Numbered from the stretch's first letter, positions 1 through 7,035 are shown. The stretch is DNA of 64,000 nucleotides from Antribacter soli (GCF_021568775.1 NZ_JAKGSG010000035.1:62001-126000); one strand, 5' to 3'. Notes: generated from the sequence alone by a model not told the origin. A program made the numbers and translations.

Positions 1-52
1 CGTGCCGCCCGAGGGTGCCCGTGCCGCCCGTCACCAGGATGAGTCCGCTCAT
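1..52 (-). CDS. NAD(P)-binding Rossmann (NmrA/SDR-like) protein, 5' end only
   Basis: Only the first 17 codons lie inside the window, reading MSGLILVTGGTGTLGRH from an ATG at 52. The TGGTGTLG glycine motif after a hydrophobic strand is the dinucleotide-binding loop of atypical SDR/NmrA oxidoreductases. It is divergent from an ECF41-like sigma gene. Genes beside ECF41 sigma factors typically encode carboxymuconolactone decarboxylases, oxidoreductases or epimerases and are the sigma factor's main target. The ECF-type promoter at 111-137 faces this gene. The exact function cannot be judged from so short a piece. Confidence 0.75.
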   Translation of the reverse strand, partial: MSGLILVTGGTGTLGRH

Positions 53-110
53 GTCGTCGCTCCGTCCGTCCTGCCGGTCACGTCCGCCGGTTCCGAGGTG
101 TCGTCATGTC

Positions 111-137
111 GACACGGCCCGGCGGAAAGGTGTGACA
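111..137 (-). promoter_or_regulatory. ECF41-type promoter for the minus-strand oxidoreductase
   Basis: Read on the minus strand, TGTCACA (137-131) is followed after 16 nt by TGTC (114-111). ECF41 promoters are known for a TGTCACA -35 and a CGTC-like -10 at this spacing. The expected RNA start lies about 55 nt upstream of the ATG at 52. The -35 box overlaps the leader of the sigma gene itself. Confidence 0.7.
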
Positions 138-139
138 GG

Positions 140-1015
140 GTGACGGGTGTGCTGGAAGTCACGTTCACGGAGCAGCGCGGCAGGCTGCGCGCGGTGGCGT
201 ACCGGATCCTCGGGTCGCTGAGCGACGCCGACGACGCGGTGCAGGAGGCGTGGCTGCGGGCCAGCGCCGCGGGCACGGACGGCGTGGTGAACGTGCCGGC
301 CTGGCTGACGACGATCACGGCCCGCGTGTGCCTCAACATGCTGCGGGCGCGGGACACCCGGCGCGAGGACCCGCTCGAGGTGCGCCTGCCGGACCCGGTC
401 GTCGGCCCGGCGTCGGACGACGACCCGGAGCACCGGGCGGTCCTCGCCGACCAGGTGGGCATGGCGCTGCAGGTGGTGCTCCACGCCCTTGCCCCGGCCG
501 AACGGGTCGCGTTCGTGCTGCACGACCTCTTCTCCGTGCCGTTCGACGAGATCGCCGTACTGCTGGAGCGCTCGCCCGCCGCGGTACGGCAGCTCGCGAG
601 CCGGGCCCGGCGACGCGTCCAGGGCGAGGCGCCCGTGCCAGACGCCGACCTCGCCGCGCAGCGTGAGGTGGTGGACGCGTTCTTCGCCGCCGCGCGGGCC
701 GGTGACCTCGACGGGCTCGTGCGCGTGCTCCACCCCGACGTGGTCATCCAGGCGCAGGGCGCGGCCGGCGCGGGCCTCTCCGTGGTGCATCGCGGAGCGG
801 TGACCGTCTCGAGCCAGGCCGTGCTGTGGGGCGGCCTTGCGCCCTACGTCCGCCCGGCGACGATCAACGGCGCCGCCGGTGCGGTGGTGGTCCAGCACGG
901 CCGCGTGCTGTCGGTGATGTCCTTCACCGTCGTGGACGGGAAGATCGTCGCCGCGCATGCCTGGTCCGACCCGGAGCGTCTGGCTCGCCTCGACCTGGCG
1001 GCGTTCACGGCCTGA
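140..1015 (+). CDS. ECF41/SigJ-like sigma factor with C-terminal SnoaL-like domain
   Basis: 291 aa. Sigma-70 region 2 lies near residues 8-75 (RILGSLSDADDAVQEAWLR) and region 4 near 100-160 (LHALAPAERVAFVLHD, then the HTH SPAAVRQLASRARRRV). A SnoaL/NTF2-like domain fills about 172-291. ECF41 factors use this fused domain instead of an anti-sigma protein. The RLPDPVV stretch resembles the WLPEPL linker motif and WSDPERL resembles the C-terminal NPDKL motif, but the DGGGR motif is not evident (HPDVVIQAQGAAGAG), so it may be a divergent branch. The GTG at 140 was chosen because GGAAAGG lies 9 nt upstream and homology starts there. The likely target is the divergent oxidoreductase. Confidence 0.88.
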   Translation: MTGVLEVTFTEQRGRLRAVAYRILGSLSDADDAVQEAWLRASAAGTDGVVNVPAWLTTITARVCLNMLRARDTRREDPLEVRLPDPVVGPASDDDPEHRAVLADQVGMALQVVLHALAPAERVAFVLHDLFSVPFDEIAVLLERSPAAVRQLASRARRRVQGEAPVPDADLAAQREVVDAFFAAARAGDLDGLVRVLHPDVVIQAQGAAGAGLSVVHRGAVTVSSQAVLWGGLAPYVRPATINGAAGAVVVQHGRVLSVMSFTVVDGKIVAAHAWSDPERLARLDLAAFTA

Positions 1016-1027
1016 GCCGGGCGCAGC

Positions 1028-2836
1028 CTATTCATCGGCCGTGCCCGGGACCCGGCGCATCTCCACCGCGATCTCGTCCGCGTCGAGCAGGTCGAGCGCG
1101 TGGCCGAGCTGCGCCGACCCGTACACGCCGGAGGACCGCGCCTCGAGGAGCGCGGCACGCTCCGCGGCGATGGTGGCGAGGCGCAGCTCCTTGTACTGGG
1201 CGAACGCGTCGGCGGGGATCGCGGCGTCCTCGTCGTGCGTCTCCGTCTCGCGCAGCATGTCGGCGCGCACCCGCGCGAGCACGGCCTCGTCGTACGGGCT
1301 GCCGTCCGCGCGGCGCGGGCCCGGCGAGACGAGCATGGCGCGCGCCGCGCCCTGGACCTGCGCCCGCAGCGCGTTGAAGTCGTCGTCGCCCGCCGGCGCC
1401 CCGGTGAGCCCGAGCCGCCGCACCACCCACGGCAGGGTGCTGCCCTGGACGAGCAGCGTGCCCGCCGCCACGCCGAACGCCACGAGAACGAGGAACGACC
1501 GGTGCGGCGTGTCCGCGGGGAGCGACTGCGCCGCGGCGAGCGTCACCACGCCGCGCATGCCCGCCCACACCAGCAGCACGCCCTCACGCGGTCCGAGCGG
1601 CTTCGCCAGCAGGTAGTCGATGTCGGCTGTGCGGCGCACGAGGGTGCCTCGGATGCGCTCGGCGCGGGCGGGGTCGGGCGGAGGCCCGCCGCGACGGCGC
1701 AGCCCGTAGATCCCACGCCGGAGCCCGCGCCGGGCAGTCACGTCGCCCTCGGCCGGAGGCGGCGAGGCAGGCCCCTGCTCCGCCAGGTGCTCGTCGAGCC
1801 GCTGCTGCATCCCGGCGAAGACGCCGCGCAGCTGCTCGCTGCGCCGGGCGCGGCGGCCCAGCAGCGCGAGGAGCGGCGCGACGTAGGCGGCCCGCACCAG
1901 GAGCACCGCGAGGGCGGCGACGCCGGCGACCCTGGCGGCGTGCACGACGCTGCGCCCCTGCTCCCCGACGTCCTCCACGAGGGCGAAGAGCTCCAGCCCC
2001 ATGAGCAGGAAGACGCCGCCCTCGAGCAGCAGCTCGACGGTGCGCCAGTTGGCCCGCTCGGCCATCCGGTCCTGCGGTCGCAGGTGACGGGCGGCGCCGT
2101 TGCCCGTGACCAACCCGGCCGCGACGACCGCCACCAGCCCGGAGGCGCCCAGCTCCTCGGCGGGCAGGTAGGCGAGGAACGGCACGACGAAGGACACGGC
2201 GGTCGACAGGGCGGCGTTGCCGAGGCGCGACCGGATCCTGAGGCCCACCCAGCCGATCGGCGCGCCGATCACGACCGCGACCACGACCGCGTAGAGGAAG
2301 TCGCCGACGACGCCCCACAGCGACACGGACGCCGCCGTCGCCGCGACGGCGGACCGGAGCAGCACCAGCGCGGACGCGTCGTTGAGGAGGGACTCGCCCT
2401 CCAGCACCGTGACCACTCGGGGCGACGCCCCGAGCCGCTTCACGATGGAGGTCGCCACCGCGTCCGTCGGGCTGACGATCGCGCCGAGCGCGATGCCCGT
2501 CGCCAGGCCGATGCCCGGCACCAGCCAGACGAACACCAGTCCGAGCAGCACCGAGCTGATGACCACGAGGACGACCGACAGCCCGCCGATCGCCGTGAAG
2601 TCGCGCCGGAAGTCCATCGCGGGCAGGCTGACGGCCGCCGAGTACAGCAGCGGGGGCAGCACGCCGGCCAGGATCAGCTCGGGCGGGACGTCGATGGCCG
2701 GCACCTGCGGCAGCAGACTCACCCCCGCGCCCAGCACCACGAGCACGAGCGGGGCGGCGACCCCGGCCCGCGGCGCGAGCGCGCTCACCGCGATCACCAC
2801 GATGGCGGCGACGACGACGATGATCAGGTAGTCCAC
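1028..2836 (-). CDS. Na+/H+ antiporter, CPA1 (NhaP-like) family
   Basis: 602 aa. A hydrophobic first half of about 12 membrane segments (from VDYLIIVVVAAIVV at the N-terminus) is followed by a polar cytoplasmic tail of about 200 residues. The SPTDAVATS motif is the ion-binding SPTDPVA signature of CPA1 exchangers. LNDASALVL and the repeated GVVTLAAAQSLP helix also fit the family. It would exchange Na+ (or K+) for H+ at the cytoplasmic membrane for pH and salt homeostasis. The GTG at 2836 starts the first membrane helix and has AGGAGG just upstream, at a rather short spacing. It converges on the sigma gene with 12 bp between stops. Confidence 0.9.
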   Translation of the reverse strand: MDYLIIVVVAAIVVIAVSALAPRAGVAAPLVLVVLGAGVSLLPQVPAIDVPPELILAGVLPPLLYSAAVSLPAMDFRRDFTAIGGLSVVLVVISSVLLGLVFVWLVPGIGLATGIALGAIVSPTDAVATSIVKRLGASPRVVTVLEGESLLNDASALVLLRSAVAATAASVSLWGVVGDFLYAVVVAVVIGAPIGWVGLRIRSRLGNAALSTAVSFVVPFLAYLPAEELGASGLVAVVAAGLVTGNGAARHLRPQDRMAERANWRTVELLLEGGVFLLMGLELFALVEDVGEQGRSVVHAARVAGVAALAVLLVRAAYVAPLLALLGRRARRSEQLRGVFAGMQQRLDEHLAEQGPASPPPAEGDVTARRGLRRGIYGLRRRGGPPPDPARAERIRGTLVRRTADIDYLLAKPLGPREGVLLVWAGMRGVVTLAAAQSLPADTPHRSFLVLVAFGVAAGTLLVQGSTLPWVVRRLGLTGAPAGDDDFNALRAQVQGAARAMLVSPGPRRADGSPYDEAVLARVRADMLRETETHDEDAAIPADAFAQYKELRLATIAAERAALLEARSSGVYGSAQLGHALDLLDADEIAVEMRRVPGTADE

Positions 2837-2910
2837 GGCCCTCCTCGTCCTGCACACGGGGGGCGCCCGTATCCCGTCGTGCGACGACCTCACGGTACCC
2901 AGGGGGAACG

Positions 2911-2946
2911 GCGAAGGCCGCCCCGGAATCCCGGGGCGGCCTTCGC
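2911..2946 (-). terminator. Terminator of the minus-strand tRNA cluster
   Basis: Perfect 16-bp inverted repeat (2911-2926 with 2931-2946) around a 4-nt loop, starting 4 nt after the CCA end of tRNA-Val(CAC). Its core is nearly identical to the hairpin after the plus-strand tRNA-Val(CAC) at 6578-6606, so it was duplicated with the tRNA. There is no U tract. Confidence 0.85.
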
Positions 2947-2952
2947 CAATGG

Positions 2953-3026
2953 TGGGCGATACAGGACTCGAACCTGTGACCTCTTCGGTGTGAACGAAGC
3001 GCGCTAACCAACTGCGCCAATCGCCC
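2953..3026 (-). tRNA. tRNA-Val (anticodon CAC)
   Basis: 74-nt cloverleaf. The acceptor GGGCGAT pairs with ATCGCCC, the anticodon stem is CTTCG/CGAAG, the loop TTCACAC has anticodon CAC, and the T loop is GTTCGAG. CCA is encoded at 2952-2950. The body is identical in sequence to the plus-strand copy at 6497-6570. Confidence 0.97.
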
Positions 3027-3048
3027 GCTGGACTGCGGGTTCTGCTGG

Positions 3049-3120
3049 TGGGCGATACTGGGATCGAACCAGTGACCTCTTCCGTGTCAGGGAAGCGCGC
3101 TACCGCTGCGCCAATCGCCC
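3049..3120 (-). tRNA. tRNA-Val (anticodon GAC)
   Basis: 72-nt cloverleaf. The acceptor GGGCGAT pairs with ATCGCCC, the anticodon stem is CTTCC/GGAAG and the loop CTGACAC has anticodon GAC. CCA is encoded at 3048-3046. It is identical to the plus-strand copy at 6914-6985 and lies 22 nt upstream of tRNA-Val(CAC). Confidence 0.97.
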
Positions 3121-3130
3121 GGGTGCTGCG

Positions 3131-3201
3131 AGGTGGGTACGGGATTCGAACCCGTGTGTACGGCTTTGCAGGCCGCTGCCTCGCCTCTCGGCCAACCCAC
3201 C
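3131..3201 (-). tRNA. tRNA-Cys (GCA)
   Basis: 71-nt cloverleaf. The acceptor is GGTGGGT/ACCCACC with U73 as discriminator (a Cys identity base), and the loop CTGCAAA has anticodon GCA. CCA is not encoded. It is identical to the copy at 6842-6912. Confidence 0.97.
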
Positions 3202-3247
3202 TTGAGACATGCTCCCCCGCCTCGTGACGGCAGGGGGTGGGCCTCCG

Positions 3248-3319
3248 AGCGGATGACGGGATTCGAACCCGCGACCCTCACCTTGGCAAGGTGATGCTCT
3301 ACCACTGAGCCACATCCGC
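3248..3319 (-). tRNA. tRNA-Gly (GCC)
   Basis: 72-nt cloverleaf. The acceptor is GCGGATG/CATCCGC and the loop TTGCCAA has anticodon GCC. CCA is not encoded. It is the first tRNA of the minus-strand transcript and identical to the copy at 6726-6797. Confidence 0.97.
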
Positions 3320-3366
3320 ACGGCCGACATCCCCGGGGGTTTCTCCCGGCGTCCGGCGCGTACTGA

Positions 3367-3397
3367 ACACTAATCGACCGACGCCCGGCACGTCCAA
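3367..3397 (-). promoter_or_regulatory. Promoter of the minus-strand Gly-Cys-Val-Val tRNA transcript
   Basis: On the minus strand, TTGGAC (3397-3392) is separated by 19 nt from TAGTGT (3372-3367). The plus-strand cluster has the same TTGGAC box and spacing (6646-6676). It sits back to back with the pabB promoter. Confidence 0.65.
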
Positions 3398-3412
3398 TCG
3401 CCTACCCCCGTC

Positions 3413-3418
3413 TAGCGT
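3413..3418 (+). promoter_or_regulatory. -10 box of pabB (leaderless)
   Basis: TAGCGT ends 6 nt before the GTG at 3425, so the transcript should begin at or next to the start codon. No ribosome binding site is present. Confidence 0.6.
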
Positions 3419-3424
3419 TGTGAC

Positions 3425-4612
3425 GTGCCACGCAACACCCTCCCGGCGACCGCCCCCGTTCCGCCCCAGGAACCCCGTGGCGGCGCTCTCCCGCAGGACC
3501 CGACCGCCGCCCCGGCATCCACGGCGGGCTGGGCGTCCTTCGCCGGCCGCGTCGCGACCGGCGTCGCCGAGTGCGTCGACGTCCTCGCCGAGCCCGAGCG
3601 GCTCGCGACGGGCACCTGGTTCATCGTCGCGGACTTCGAGGGCCGCGCCCGCGCGTGGCGCTTCACGGAGGTGCTGCCCGCCCCCGCTGCGGGCGAGACG
3701 GTGGGCGGGCGACCGGCGTCGGACGGCGGCTGGCACGGACCCGCTGCCGGGTCCTGGCGCAGCTCGCTCGACCGGGCAGGCTACGAGGCGGCCGTGGCGC
3801 GGGTGCGGGAGCACGTGCGCGACGGCGACGTCTACCAGGCGAACATCTGCCGCGTCCTGTCAGCCCCGCTGCCCGCCCGTGGGGGCGAGGGCGGCGGCGA
3901 GCCCGACGCCCAGGCGCTCACCGCCCGACTTGCCGCGGGGAATCCTGCCCCGCACGCCGCCGCGGTGCATGTGCCCGCGAGCAGCGGCGTCGAGCCGGTG
4001 TGGGTGGTGAGCGCCTCCCCCGAGCTGTACCTGTCGGTCGACCCGGGCCCTGACGGACCCGTCGCCGCGTCCGGCCCCATCAAGGGGACCGCGCGCACGC
4101 CCGACGGGCTGACCGACAAGGACCGCGCCGAGAACATCATGATCACGGACCTCGTCCGCAACGACCTGCAGCGCGCCTGCCGGCCCGGCACCGTCGAGGT
4201 CACCTCGCTCCTCGCCCTGGAGCGGCACCCGGGGCTCGTCCACCTGGTCTCCCGCGTGCAGGGCGTCCTCCGCGAGGACATCACCGGGCCGGACCTGTGG
4301 CGCCACCTCTTCGAGGCGACCTTCCCGCCCGGGTCCGTGTCGGGCGCACCGAAGTCCTCCGCGCTGCGGATCATCGGCGAGCTCGAACCCGTCCCGCGCG
4401 GTCCCTACTGCGGGGCCGTCGGCTGGGTGGACGGCGACGCAGGCACCGCGTCCCTCGCCGTCGGCATCCGCACCTTCTGGTGGACTCCCGACGGCGGCGG
4501 CGTGCTCCGCTTCGGCACCGGCGCCGGCATCACCTGGGGCTCGGACCCCGCCGCCGAGTGGCACGAGACCGAGCTCAAGGCCGAGCGGCTGATCGGCCTT
4601 GCCTCGTCGTGA
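3425..4612 (+). CDS. pabB: Aminodeoxychorismate synthase component I (chorismate-binding)
   Basis: 395 aa. The chorismate-binding domain covers most of the protein (about residues 110-390). Typical motifs of the PabB/TrpE family are DGDVYQANICR, GPIKGTART, ENIMITDLVRNDL and PGSVSGAPK. With a glutamine amidotransferase (PabA, not in this window) it converts chorismate to 4-amino-4-deoxychorismate in the cytosol. pabC, which finishes p-aminobenzoate synthesis, lies 0.9 kb downstream. PIKGT rather than PIAGT in the chorismate motif favours PabB over anthranilate synthase. The GTG start is supported by the leaderless -10 at 3413-3418; the first 30 residues are low-complexity. Confidence 0.9.
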   Translation: MPRNTLPATAPVPPQEPRGGALPQDPTAAPASTAGWASFAGRVATGVAECVDVLAEPERLATGTWFIVADFEGRARAWRFTEVLPAPAAGETVGGRPASDGGWHGPAAGSWRSSLDRAGYEAAVARVREHVRDGDVYQANICRVLSAPLPARGGEGGGEPDAQALTARLAAGNPAPHAAAVHVPASSGVEPVWVVSASPELYLSVDPGPDGPVAASGPIKGTARTPDGLTDKDRAENIMITDLVRNDLQRACRPGTVEVTSLLALERHPGLVHLVSRVQGVLREDITGPDLWRHLFEATFPPGSVSGAPKSSALRIIGELEPVPRGPYCGAVGWVDGDAGTASLAVGIRTFWWTPDGGGVLRFGTGAGITWGSDPAAEWHETELKAERLIGLASS

Positions 4613-4613
4613 T

Positions 4614-4688
4614 GCGCCTCGTCGGGAGGCGTCGTGATGCGCCTCGTCGGGAGGCGTCGTGATGCGCCTCGTCGGGAGGCGTCGCGAT
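4614..4688 (+). repeat. Three 25-bp tandem repeats, each carrying a hairpin, an SD-like motif and an ATG
   Basis: Units at 4614-4638, 4639-4663 and 4664-4688, the third differing by one base. Each has a 6-bp hairpin (CGCCTC/GAGGCG, loop GTCGG) and a GGGAGG motif 7 nt before an ATG. A partial fourth unit overlaps the pabB stop. As 25 is not a multiple of 3, each ATG is in a different frame. Confidence 0.85.
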
Positions 4689-4719
4689 GAGTCTCGGCGC
4701 CCGGGGCCGTCCACCTCGC

Positions 4720-5322
4720 ATGAGCATCGTCACCTGCGACATCGGCATCTCGCTCGACGGGTTCTCCGCCGGGTTCAACCAGCGCCCCGACCAGCCGTTC
4801 GGCGACGGCGTCGGCGACGCCGAGCTCCTGCACAGCTGGATGTTCGACCACGCCGACGAGAACACCGACGAGATCGCCGCCATCCTGGCAGCGGGCGCCT
4901 TCATCATGGGGCACAACATGTTCGGCCCGGGCAGCGGCGTCCACGACCCCGACTGGACCGGCTGGTGGGGCGACGAGCCGCCGTACCACGCACCCGTCTT
5001 CGTCCTCACGCACCAAGCCCGCGAGCCGCAGCCGATGGCCGGCGGGACCACGTTCCACTTCGTCACCGACGGGATCGAGAACGCCCTCGCGCGCGCCCGC
5101 GACGCGGCCGGCGACCAGAACGTCTCGATCTGCGGCGGCGCCACCACCGTCGGCGAGTACCTCGCCGCGGGCCACATCGACGAGCTGCGCCTGCATGTCG
5201 CGCCCGTCGTCCTCGGCACCACCGGCGTCCGGCTGTTCGACGGCGTCCCGCTCACCTCCTTCGTCCCCGTCTCCGCCCGGCACACGCCGCACGTCACGCA
5301 CCTCACGTACCGCCGAGCCTGA
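4720..5322 (+). CDS. Dihydrofolate reductase-like (RibD C-terminal domain) family protein
   Basis: 200 aa, a single RibD_C/DHFR-like domain. CDIGISLDGFSAG at the N-terminus is the family's first strand-loop, followed by GAFIMGHNMF, then ICGGATTVGEYLAAG and GVRLFDG near the C-terminus. Such proteins bind NADPH; most are uncharacterised and are not true folate enzymes. The start at ATG 4720 matches the usual family N-terminus. An ATG at 4687 in frame adds 11 residues and has a good ribosome site (GGGAGG, 7 nt) from the tandem repeat, so it may be the real initiation codon. It lies between pabB and pabC, but a role in folate is only a guess. Confidence 0.8.
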   Translation: MSIVTCDIGISLDGFSAGFNQRPDQPFGDGVGDAELLHSWMFDHADENTDEIAAILAAGAFIMGHNMFGPGSGVHDPDWTGWWGDEPPYHAPVFVLTHQAREPQPMAGGTTFHFVTDGIENALARARDAAGDQNVSICGGATTVGEYLAAGHIDELRLHVAPVVLGTTGVRLFDGVPLTSFVPVSARHTPHVTHLTYRRA

Positions 5323-5366
5323 AGGAACCGGCCGCCTCCGGCGGCCTCGACGGAAGGAAGTCCGCC

Positions 5367-5489
5367 ATGGCTGTCGGCACCTGGATCAGCCTCCGGTGCG
5401 ACGATGCCGCCGCCGAGCTCGCCTGGCTGCGTGCCGTCGGCTTCACCGAGGGCACCCTCTGGTCCTTCGGCGACCACCGGCCCGTCTGA
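5367..5489 (+). pseudogene. Truncated VOC/glyoxalase-family gene (N-terminal 40 codons)
   Basis: An ATG with a good ribosome site (GGAAGGAAG) opens a 40-codon frame: MAVGTWISLRCDDAAAELA, then WLRAVGFTEGTL and a stop. The first 32 residues look like the start of a VOC (glyoxalase/bleomycin resistance) domain, normally 110-140 aa. The rest of the domain is missing and I do not find it in the other frames before pabC. It is most likely a decayed gene, possibly cut by the same rearrangement that duplicated the flanking tRNAs. A genuine 40-aa peptide cannot be excluded. Confidence 0.5.
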
Positions 5490-5540
5490 GCCGCCACGCC
5501 CGGGTGCCGTGTTCACCCGGGTGACCCGTCCGGCGTCGGG

Positions 5541-5546
5541 CAGACT
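5541..5546 (+). promoter_or_regulatory. -10 box of pabC (leaderless)
   Basis: CAGACT ends 7 nt before the ATG at 5554, and there is no Shine-Dalgarno sequence. A CACCCGGGTG palindrome at 5514-5523 covers the -35 zone and could be an operator. Confidence 0.45.
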
Positions 5547-5553
5547 GGGTGCC

Positions 5554-6405
5554 ATGACGGTGATCTGGACTGGCGGGCGCCTCGTCGCCCCGCACGAGGG
5601 CGCCCTGAGCGCCGTGGACCACGGACTCACGGTCGGAGACGGCGTCTTCGAGACGCTCGCCGTGTTCGGCGGCAAGCCGTTCGCGATGACCCGCCACCTG
5701 CGCCGACTGGCTCGCTCTGCCGCCGGCCTCGGGCTCGACGCGCCCGACGAAGGGCTGATCCTCGAGGGGGTCAAGACGGTGCTCGCGGAGGCCGGCCCGA
5801 CCGCGGGCCGGCTGCGCATCACGGTCACCGCCGGTATCGGACCGCTCGGCTCCGGTCGGGAGCCCGGGCCGCAGACCGTGGTCGTTGCCGCCGGACCCAC
5901 CGTGATCAGCCCCACCGGGCGTGCCGCGCGCTCACCGTGGTCGCGCAACGAGCGCTCCGCCGTCGCCGGGCTGAAGACCACCTCCTACGCGGAGAACGTC
6001 GTGGCGCTCGCCGACGCGGTCGCCAAGGGCGGCGACGAGGCCGTGCTCGCCAACACCCGCGGCGAGCTGTGCGAGGGCACCGGATCCAACGTGTTCCTCG
6101 AACGCGGCGGAGAGCTCGTCACGCCGCCCCTGTCGTCCGGGTGCCTCGCCGGCATCACGCGCGAGCTGCTGCTGGAGTGGGCGGCCGAGGAGGGTCTGCC
6201 GGTGCGCCAGGCCGCGGCCGACGAGCTCCCGTTCACCGTCCTGGACGAGGTCACGGCCGGATCGGCCCGCCTGCTGCTGACGGGGTCCGTGCGCAACGTG
6301 CAGCCCGTGACCTGGCTCGACGGGGTCGACATCGAGGCCGGCGAGGTCTCGCTCGCCGCCCGCGAGCTGTTCGAGCGCGTGTGCCGGGAGCGACTCGACC
6401 CGTGA
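5554..6405 (+). CDS. pabC: 4-amino-4-deoxychorismate lyase (fold-type IV PLP enzyme)
   Basis: 283 aa. This class IV aminotransferase-fold protein shows the N-terminal DHGLTVGDGVFETL motif, the catalytic lysine in LKTTSYAENVVAL, the GELCEGTGSNVF phosphate-binding stretch, and LAGITRELLLEWA. It splits aminodeoxychorismate into p-aminobenzoate and pyruvate. Branched-chain and D-amino-acid aminotransferases share the fold. The linkage with pabB and the length (about 270-290 aa) favour PabC. The start is fixed by the leaderless -10 and by the family N-terminus (VIWTGGRLV). Confidence 0.85.
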   Translation: MTVIWTGGRLVAPHEGALSAVDHGLTVGDGVFETLAVFGGKPFAMTRHLRRLARSAAGLGLDAPDEGLILEGVKTVLAEAGPTAGRLRITVTAGIGPLGSGREPGPQTVVVAAGPTVISPTGRAARSPWSRNERSAVAGLKTTSYAENVVALADAVAKGGDEAVLANTRGELCEGTGSNVFLERGGELVTPPLSSGCLAGITRELLLEWAAEEGLPVRQAAADELPFTVLDEVTAGSARLLLTGSVRNVQPVTWLDGVDIEAGEVSLAARELFERVCRERLDP

Positions 6406-6450
6406 GCGCGTGACGTGGGCGTGGACGGGCGTGCGGGGCGGATTTCCGTT

Positions 6451-6479
6451 TTCGCATCCGTGCAGGACTCGGCTACTAT
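6451..6479 (+). promoter_or_regulatory. Promoter of plus-strand tRNA-Val(CAC)
   Basis: TTCGCA (6451-6456), 17 nt, TACTAT (6474-6479). The tRNA begins 18 nt after the -10. Confidence 0.7.
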
Positions 6480-6496
6480 CGAGCACGCACCACGAC

Positions 6497-6570
6497 GGGC
6501 GATTGGCGCAGTTGGTTAGCGCGCTTCGTTCACACCGAAGAGGTCACAGGTTCGAGTCCTGTATCGCCCA
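6497..6570 (+). tRNA. tRNA-Val (anticodon CAC), second copy
   Basis: 74-nt cloverleaf identical to the minus-strand gene at 2953-3026. Here the 3' end is followed by CCG, so CCA must be added after transcription. Confidence 0.97.
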
Positions 6571-6577
6571 CCGTTGA

Positions 6578-6606
6578 AAGGCCGCCCCGGAATCCGGGGC
6601 GGCCTT
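6578..6606 (+). terminator. Terminator of plus-strand tRNA-Val(CAC)
   Basis: Inverted repeat AAGGCCGCCCCGG / CCGGGGCGGCCTT around a short AAT loop. It is the sister of the hairpin at 2911-2946, and homology continues past it (TCGCCGTTCCC). Confidence 0.8.
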
Positions 6607-6645
6607 CGCCGTTCCCGGCGGTCGGCGTGGCCCCCTGCGTTTCGA

Positions 6646-6676
6646 TTGGACCTTTGCCCGGTCCGTCCCTTAGTCT
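6646..6676 (+). promoter_or_regulatory. Promoter of plus-strand Gly-Cys-Val tRNA transcript
   Basis: TTGGAC (6646-6651), 19 nt, TAGTCT (6671-6676). This matches the box and spacing before the minus-strand cluster. The leader CGCCGGGGGAAACCC is also shared. Confidence 0.65.
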
Positions 6677-6725
6677 TTCGGAGCGCCGGAACGCCGGGGG
6701 AAACCCTGGAAGAAGCTCCGGCAAC

Positions 6726-6797
6726 GCGGATGTGGCTCAGTGGTAGAGCATCACCTTGCCAAGGTGAGGGTCGCGGGTTCGAATCCCGTCATCCGCT
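6726..6797 (+). tRNA. tRNA-Gly (GCC), second copy
   Basis: 72-nt cloverleaf identical to 3248-3319, with loop TTGCCAA and anticodon GCC. The conserved spacer CGGAGGCCCA follows in both copies. Confidence 0.97.
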
Positions 6798-6841
6798 CGG
6801 AGGCCCAGCTCTCCTCACCCGAGGAGGGCACGTCTCACGGT

Positions 6842-6912
6842 GGTGGGTTGGCCGAGAGGCGAGGCAGCGGCCTGCAAAGCCGTACACACGGGTTCGAATC
6901 CCGTACCCACCT
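6842..6912 (+). tRNA. tRNA-Cys (GCA), second copy
   Basis: 71-nt cloverleaf identical to 3131-3201, with anticodon GCA and U73. Confidence 0.97.
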
Positions 6913-6913
6913 C

Positions 6914-6985
6914 GGGCGATTGGCGCAGCGGTAGCGCGCTTCCCTGACACGGAAGAGGTCACTGGTTCGATCCCAGTATCGCCCA
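6914..6985 (+). tRNA. tRNA-Val (anticodon GAC), second copy
   Basis: 72-nt cloverleaf identical to 3049-3120, with CCA encoded at 6986-6988. Only one nucleotide separates it from tRNA-Cys. Confidence 0.97.
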
Positions 6986-7002
6986 CCAGCAGGCAGGTCC
7001 CA

Positions 7003-7035
7003 AGGCCGTTCCGGAGCATTCCGGAGCGGCCTTTC
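7003..7035 (+). terminator. Terminator of the plus-strand tRNA cluster
   Basis: AGGCCG-TTCCGGA / TCCGGA-GCGGCCT hairpin followed by TTCT, 15 nt after the CCA of tRNA-Val(GAC). Confidence 0.75.

Noticed and set aside
4603-4690. The 25-bp repeats as a CRISPR array
   Set aside because: Repeats are directly adjacent with no spacers and contain ribosome-site and ATG motifs.
4720-5322. The DHFR-like gene as true dihydrofolate reductase (folA), completing a folate cluster
   Set aside because: Length and motifs (RibD C-terminal type, ICGGATTVGEYL) fit the uncharacterised DHFR-like family rather than FolA.
6497-6570. Plus-strand tRNA-Val(CAC) as a pseudogene because it lacks an encoded CCA
   Set aside because: The cloverleaf is intact and identical to the other copy; several tRNAs here lack CCA, so it is added by the CCA enzyme.
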